Shown piece after piece: positions 61,569-64,000 of a stretch of 64,000 nt of DNA. A program made the position numbers and the translations under genes. The stretch lies in contig JAFCIZ010000002.1 of the NCBI GenBank assembly GCA_017871115.1, positions 3,183,501-3,247,500 of the forward strand, in the 5' to 3' direction. The notes below the pieces were generated by a model. The model was not told where the DNA came from, did not search any database, and saw nothing but the letters and a program-made list of their open reading frames with translations. Source of the DNA: Cunninghamella blakesleeana (taxonomy: Eukaryota; Mucoromycota; Mucoromycetes; Mucorales; Cunninghamellaceae). Position 1 is the first letter of the stretch, and every line of letters starts with the position of its first letter.

Positions 61569-62398
61569 TTAAAAGGCTTCCAAAGTCATTTTATTGGCAA
61601 CATCCGTGTTTTCAACCATAGATAAAAACTCCTCAAAACTGATTTTACCATCCATATCTTTATCTGCTTCCATAATTGTTTTATCCACGATTTGTTGTAA
61701 TTGATTATCTTTTAAATTATTTCCAACCATCATCTTAAGTACTAAAAAAAGTTCACCATTAGATATAAATCCATCACGGTCCATGTCGTATACCTTAAAA
61801 GCAACTAATAATAACAGTATTAACCATATAAAAAAAATTACTATTCTTGTCTTTTCATTTTTGTTTTATTTTGTTTAATATTATGTATTTATAAATACAT
61901 AGAACCCATGTTTATTCCATGTTATTATTATTATTATTATTATTATTTATTGATATATGTCTTTACTTACATTCTAATTTTTCACGCTTATTTCCTCTAG
62001 CACTAAAAGCACTTAACCCTTTAATAAATTCATGAAAATCAACATCACCACCTCCATCTTCATCAAAAATAGCAATCATACGAGAGGCTAAAGGATTATT
62101 GGCAATTTGAGGTATAGATAAGAATTCATCTTTATCAATAGATCCAGAGTTATCTTTATCCAATTTCATAAACCGTTTATAGAGTCGTTGAATTTCTTCG
62201 GCAGAAACTATATGAATACATATTAAATTAAGTATTTTTTTTATTTCTATTAATTTTACTGTTATTATTATTTTTATTATTTATGAAAAAAATGCAATAA
62301 AAAATATATGTATTTGTACTTTATTATATATATTTTATTATTATTTACAATTGGAGGAATTAACCATATCTTCAAGATGAGAACCCGTTTGACCCATT
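61569..62398 (-). CDS. CNB1: Calcineurin regulatory subunit B
   Basis: Three exons, ATG 62398 (62398-62351), about 62207-61970, and 61804-61569, about 172 aa. It begins [12 protein letters not shown], with the N-terminal Gly that is myristoylated in the family. Four EF-hands are clear: [48 protein letters not shown]. The linker [20 protein letters not shown] and the end NKMTLEAF match calcineurin B. It binds the catalytic subunit CnaA and makes it Ca2+-responsive, and is the docking surface for FKBP12-FK506. EF-hand 2 has GGGD where GNGE or GDGT is usual; the ligand positions remain acidic or Gly. Firm call. Confidence 0.96.
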
Positions 62399-63107
62399 TT
62401 TATATATGTTTATATATTATAAATTAATGAGTAAGTAAAAAAATATAATATTAGTAGTTTTAAAAAAAATAAATAAAAGTAAAAGAGAGGTAAAAAAAAA
62501 AAAAAGCACAAGAAAAATTTATATAAAAAATTAAAATTAACTCCGCCTTTTTTCATTCACTTTCCTTTTTCAACACTTTTTTTTGTTTTTATTTTTTTGG
62601 CTCTTTATTTTATTTTATTCTCTATCTTATAATGCTATTATTCTAAATGATGGAATATAAATAACAAGTCAATTATTAAAGCAACACTTGAAATGCAATA
62701 ATTAACAATGAATAACAGAAAAATGTATATAAAGTAGAGATTTCCTTTTATAGGTTATCAACAAATTCTATTGTGTGTGGTAAGTTCTTTTCTTTTTAAA
62801 CACTTGATGTTGCGTTGTACAATGTAGTTACTAGATGATTCAATATATATTTATAGTGTAATTTTAAATAAATAAAGATGAAAAATTTAACAAAACAATA
62901 AACAATTTATTTTTGTTTTAAAACTATTTTTTAAAGTACAATAAAAATAAAAAAAACAAAGAATAGTACTTACAATATAAATATGAATAAAAAAGATAAT
63001 GATAATAAAGATAATAATAAAATAAAAAAAGAAAATGAAATACTAATATATAACCATGGAATTAAAACTATAATAAAGAATAACAATAATAATAGTATGT
63101 AATAAAA
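62399..63107. other. Intergenic: CNB1 promoter and ATIC 3' flank
   Basis: 709 bp. The CNB1 side has A/T runs plus CTCCGCC near 62541; the ATIC side is A/T-rich. No gene. Confidence 0.45.
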
Positions 63108-64000
63108 TTAATGATGGAAAAGACGTAATGTAGTATGGGCAATGACCATATCATTAGCATCAGCGGCGGCAATGACAACGTCATCTTGAACGGAACCAGA
63201 AGGAGCAGCAATGTATTTCACACCAGATTTACGGGCACGGAAGACATTATCAGAGAAGGGGAAGAAAGCATCAGAAGAAACTACAGAGTTTTCAAATTTA
63301 CTCATCCATTCTTTACGTTCTTCAGGAGTTAAAGGTTCAGGAACGGTATTAAAGTTAGCTTCCCAAGCTTCGCGTTCAACACCATCGCCAATTTGGTTGG
63401 TTACATATAAATCGATGGCGTTAGATTTATCAGCACGTTTAGTAGTAGATTTGAAATCGAAACCAAGAACTTTAGGATGATGGCGTAACCACCAATTATC
63501 AGCTTTGTCACCGGCAAGACGGGTACAATGGATACGAGATTGTTGACCAGCACCAAGACCAATTACCATACCATTCTTAGCATAACAAACGGAGTTGGAT
63601 TGAGTATATTTAAGTGCAATAGTAGCTACAATTAAATCAGTAATGGCTTCACTTGGTAACTAAAATAAAATAAAATAAAATAAATATATATATATATAAA
63701 TGAATAAATTAAATACATCACTACCCTATATTTATTTATCCATTCCTCTTTCTATTTTTTTACCTCCTTGTTCTTGGTGACAATATTTTTGAATAAGGAA
63801 GCATCGATCTTCATATTATTTCTCTTTTGTTCCATGTATAAACCATAAACTTGACGAACTTCTTGTTCTTCAGGTTCATAAGAAGGATCCATTTGGAGAA
63901 CACAGTATTTACCAGCCTTCTTTTTTTTCAAAATATCGAGAGCAGCGTCATCATAAGCAGGAGCGATAACACCATCAGAGACTTCACGAGAAATAATACG
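63108..64000 (-). CDS. ADE17: Bifunctional purine biosynthesis protein (AICAR transformylase / IMP cyclohydrolase), 3' part
   Basis: C-terminal half, exons 64000-63764 (continuing past the window) and 63659-63108, stop TAA-side at 63108. The sequence is almost collinear with human [142 protein letters not shown], ending TLRLFHH. These belong to the AICAR formyltransferase domain that formylates AICAR with 10-formyl-THF; the cyclohydrolase domain and the catalytic Lys-His pair lie upstream, outside the window. Codon use is C-richer, suggesting good expression. Both splice sites keep frame. Confidence 0.96.

Overview
The window is nuclear DNA from a very AT-rich, intron-dense eukaryote, most likely an early-diverging fungus (Mucoromycota, perhaps Mucorales). 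Genes carry many short introns with GTAAGT/GTATGT-type donors and TAG/CAG acceptors. Encoded proteins include fungal-type AIM41, a Yet3/BAP31 homologue, a class II DAHP synthase and calcineurin B. Intergenic DNA is almost pure A/T with homopolymer runs. The genus cannot be fixed from sequence alone.

Layout. 1-640: 3' end of a nitrate/nitrite (NNP-type) transporter. 958-1869 (-) and 2218-4426 (+): two divergent ubiquitin-like-domain genes, an RS-domain/Hub1 fusion and a BAG6/Scythe-like protein, sharing a 348-bp promoter. 4884-7808: an NT5DC-type HAD 5'-nucleotidase. 8395-10522 (-): class II DAHP synthase (shikimate pathway). 11169-11696: a small acidic protein. 12104-18608 (-): a PAP2 lipid phosphatase, a GYP7-like TBC Rab-GAP and AIM41/YqeY. 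19607-21020: BAP31. 21369-22107 (-): a broken, unrecognised coding region, followed by about 2.2 kb of gene-free, probably decayed DNA. 24364-25172: ribosomal protein uL14. 25756-26143: a complex I NDUFB2-like subunit. 26738-31253 (-): a full-length ABCB/MDR transporter. 32058-35096: a DHX33-like DEAH helicase. 35996-37267: an intronless F-box/LRR protein. 37596-43340 (-): proteasome beta6, mitochondrial malate dehydrogenase and a PfkB (pseudouridine-kinase-like) sugar kinase. 44015-46900: the PP2A B56 subunit.

48781-56064 is the mobile part: a tRNA-Asp(GTC) gene with a complete 7.2-kb Ty3/gypsy-class LTR retrotransposon inserted 12 bp upstream of its 5' end. The two 580-bp LTRs read as identical, there is a 4-bp target duplication, gag and pol are joined by a GGGAAAA -1 frameshift site, and the integrase lies in a separate ORF beyond a spacer containing a 44-nt poly(A) run. 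After a 2-kb gene-free stretch come a five-exon membrane protein (58064-59153), an acidic protein (59730-60353), calcineurin B (61569-62398, -) and the 3' half of ATIC/ADE17 (63108 to the window edge, -).

Most genes are unrelated housekeeping functions, with no operon-like grouping. The points most worth a second look are the RS-Hub1 fusion, in which the Hub1 fold has no start codon of its own, and the tRNA-targeted retroelement with its split pol/int organisation. Intron boundaries were placed by hand from reading frame and family similarity, and no transcript data were available.
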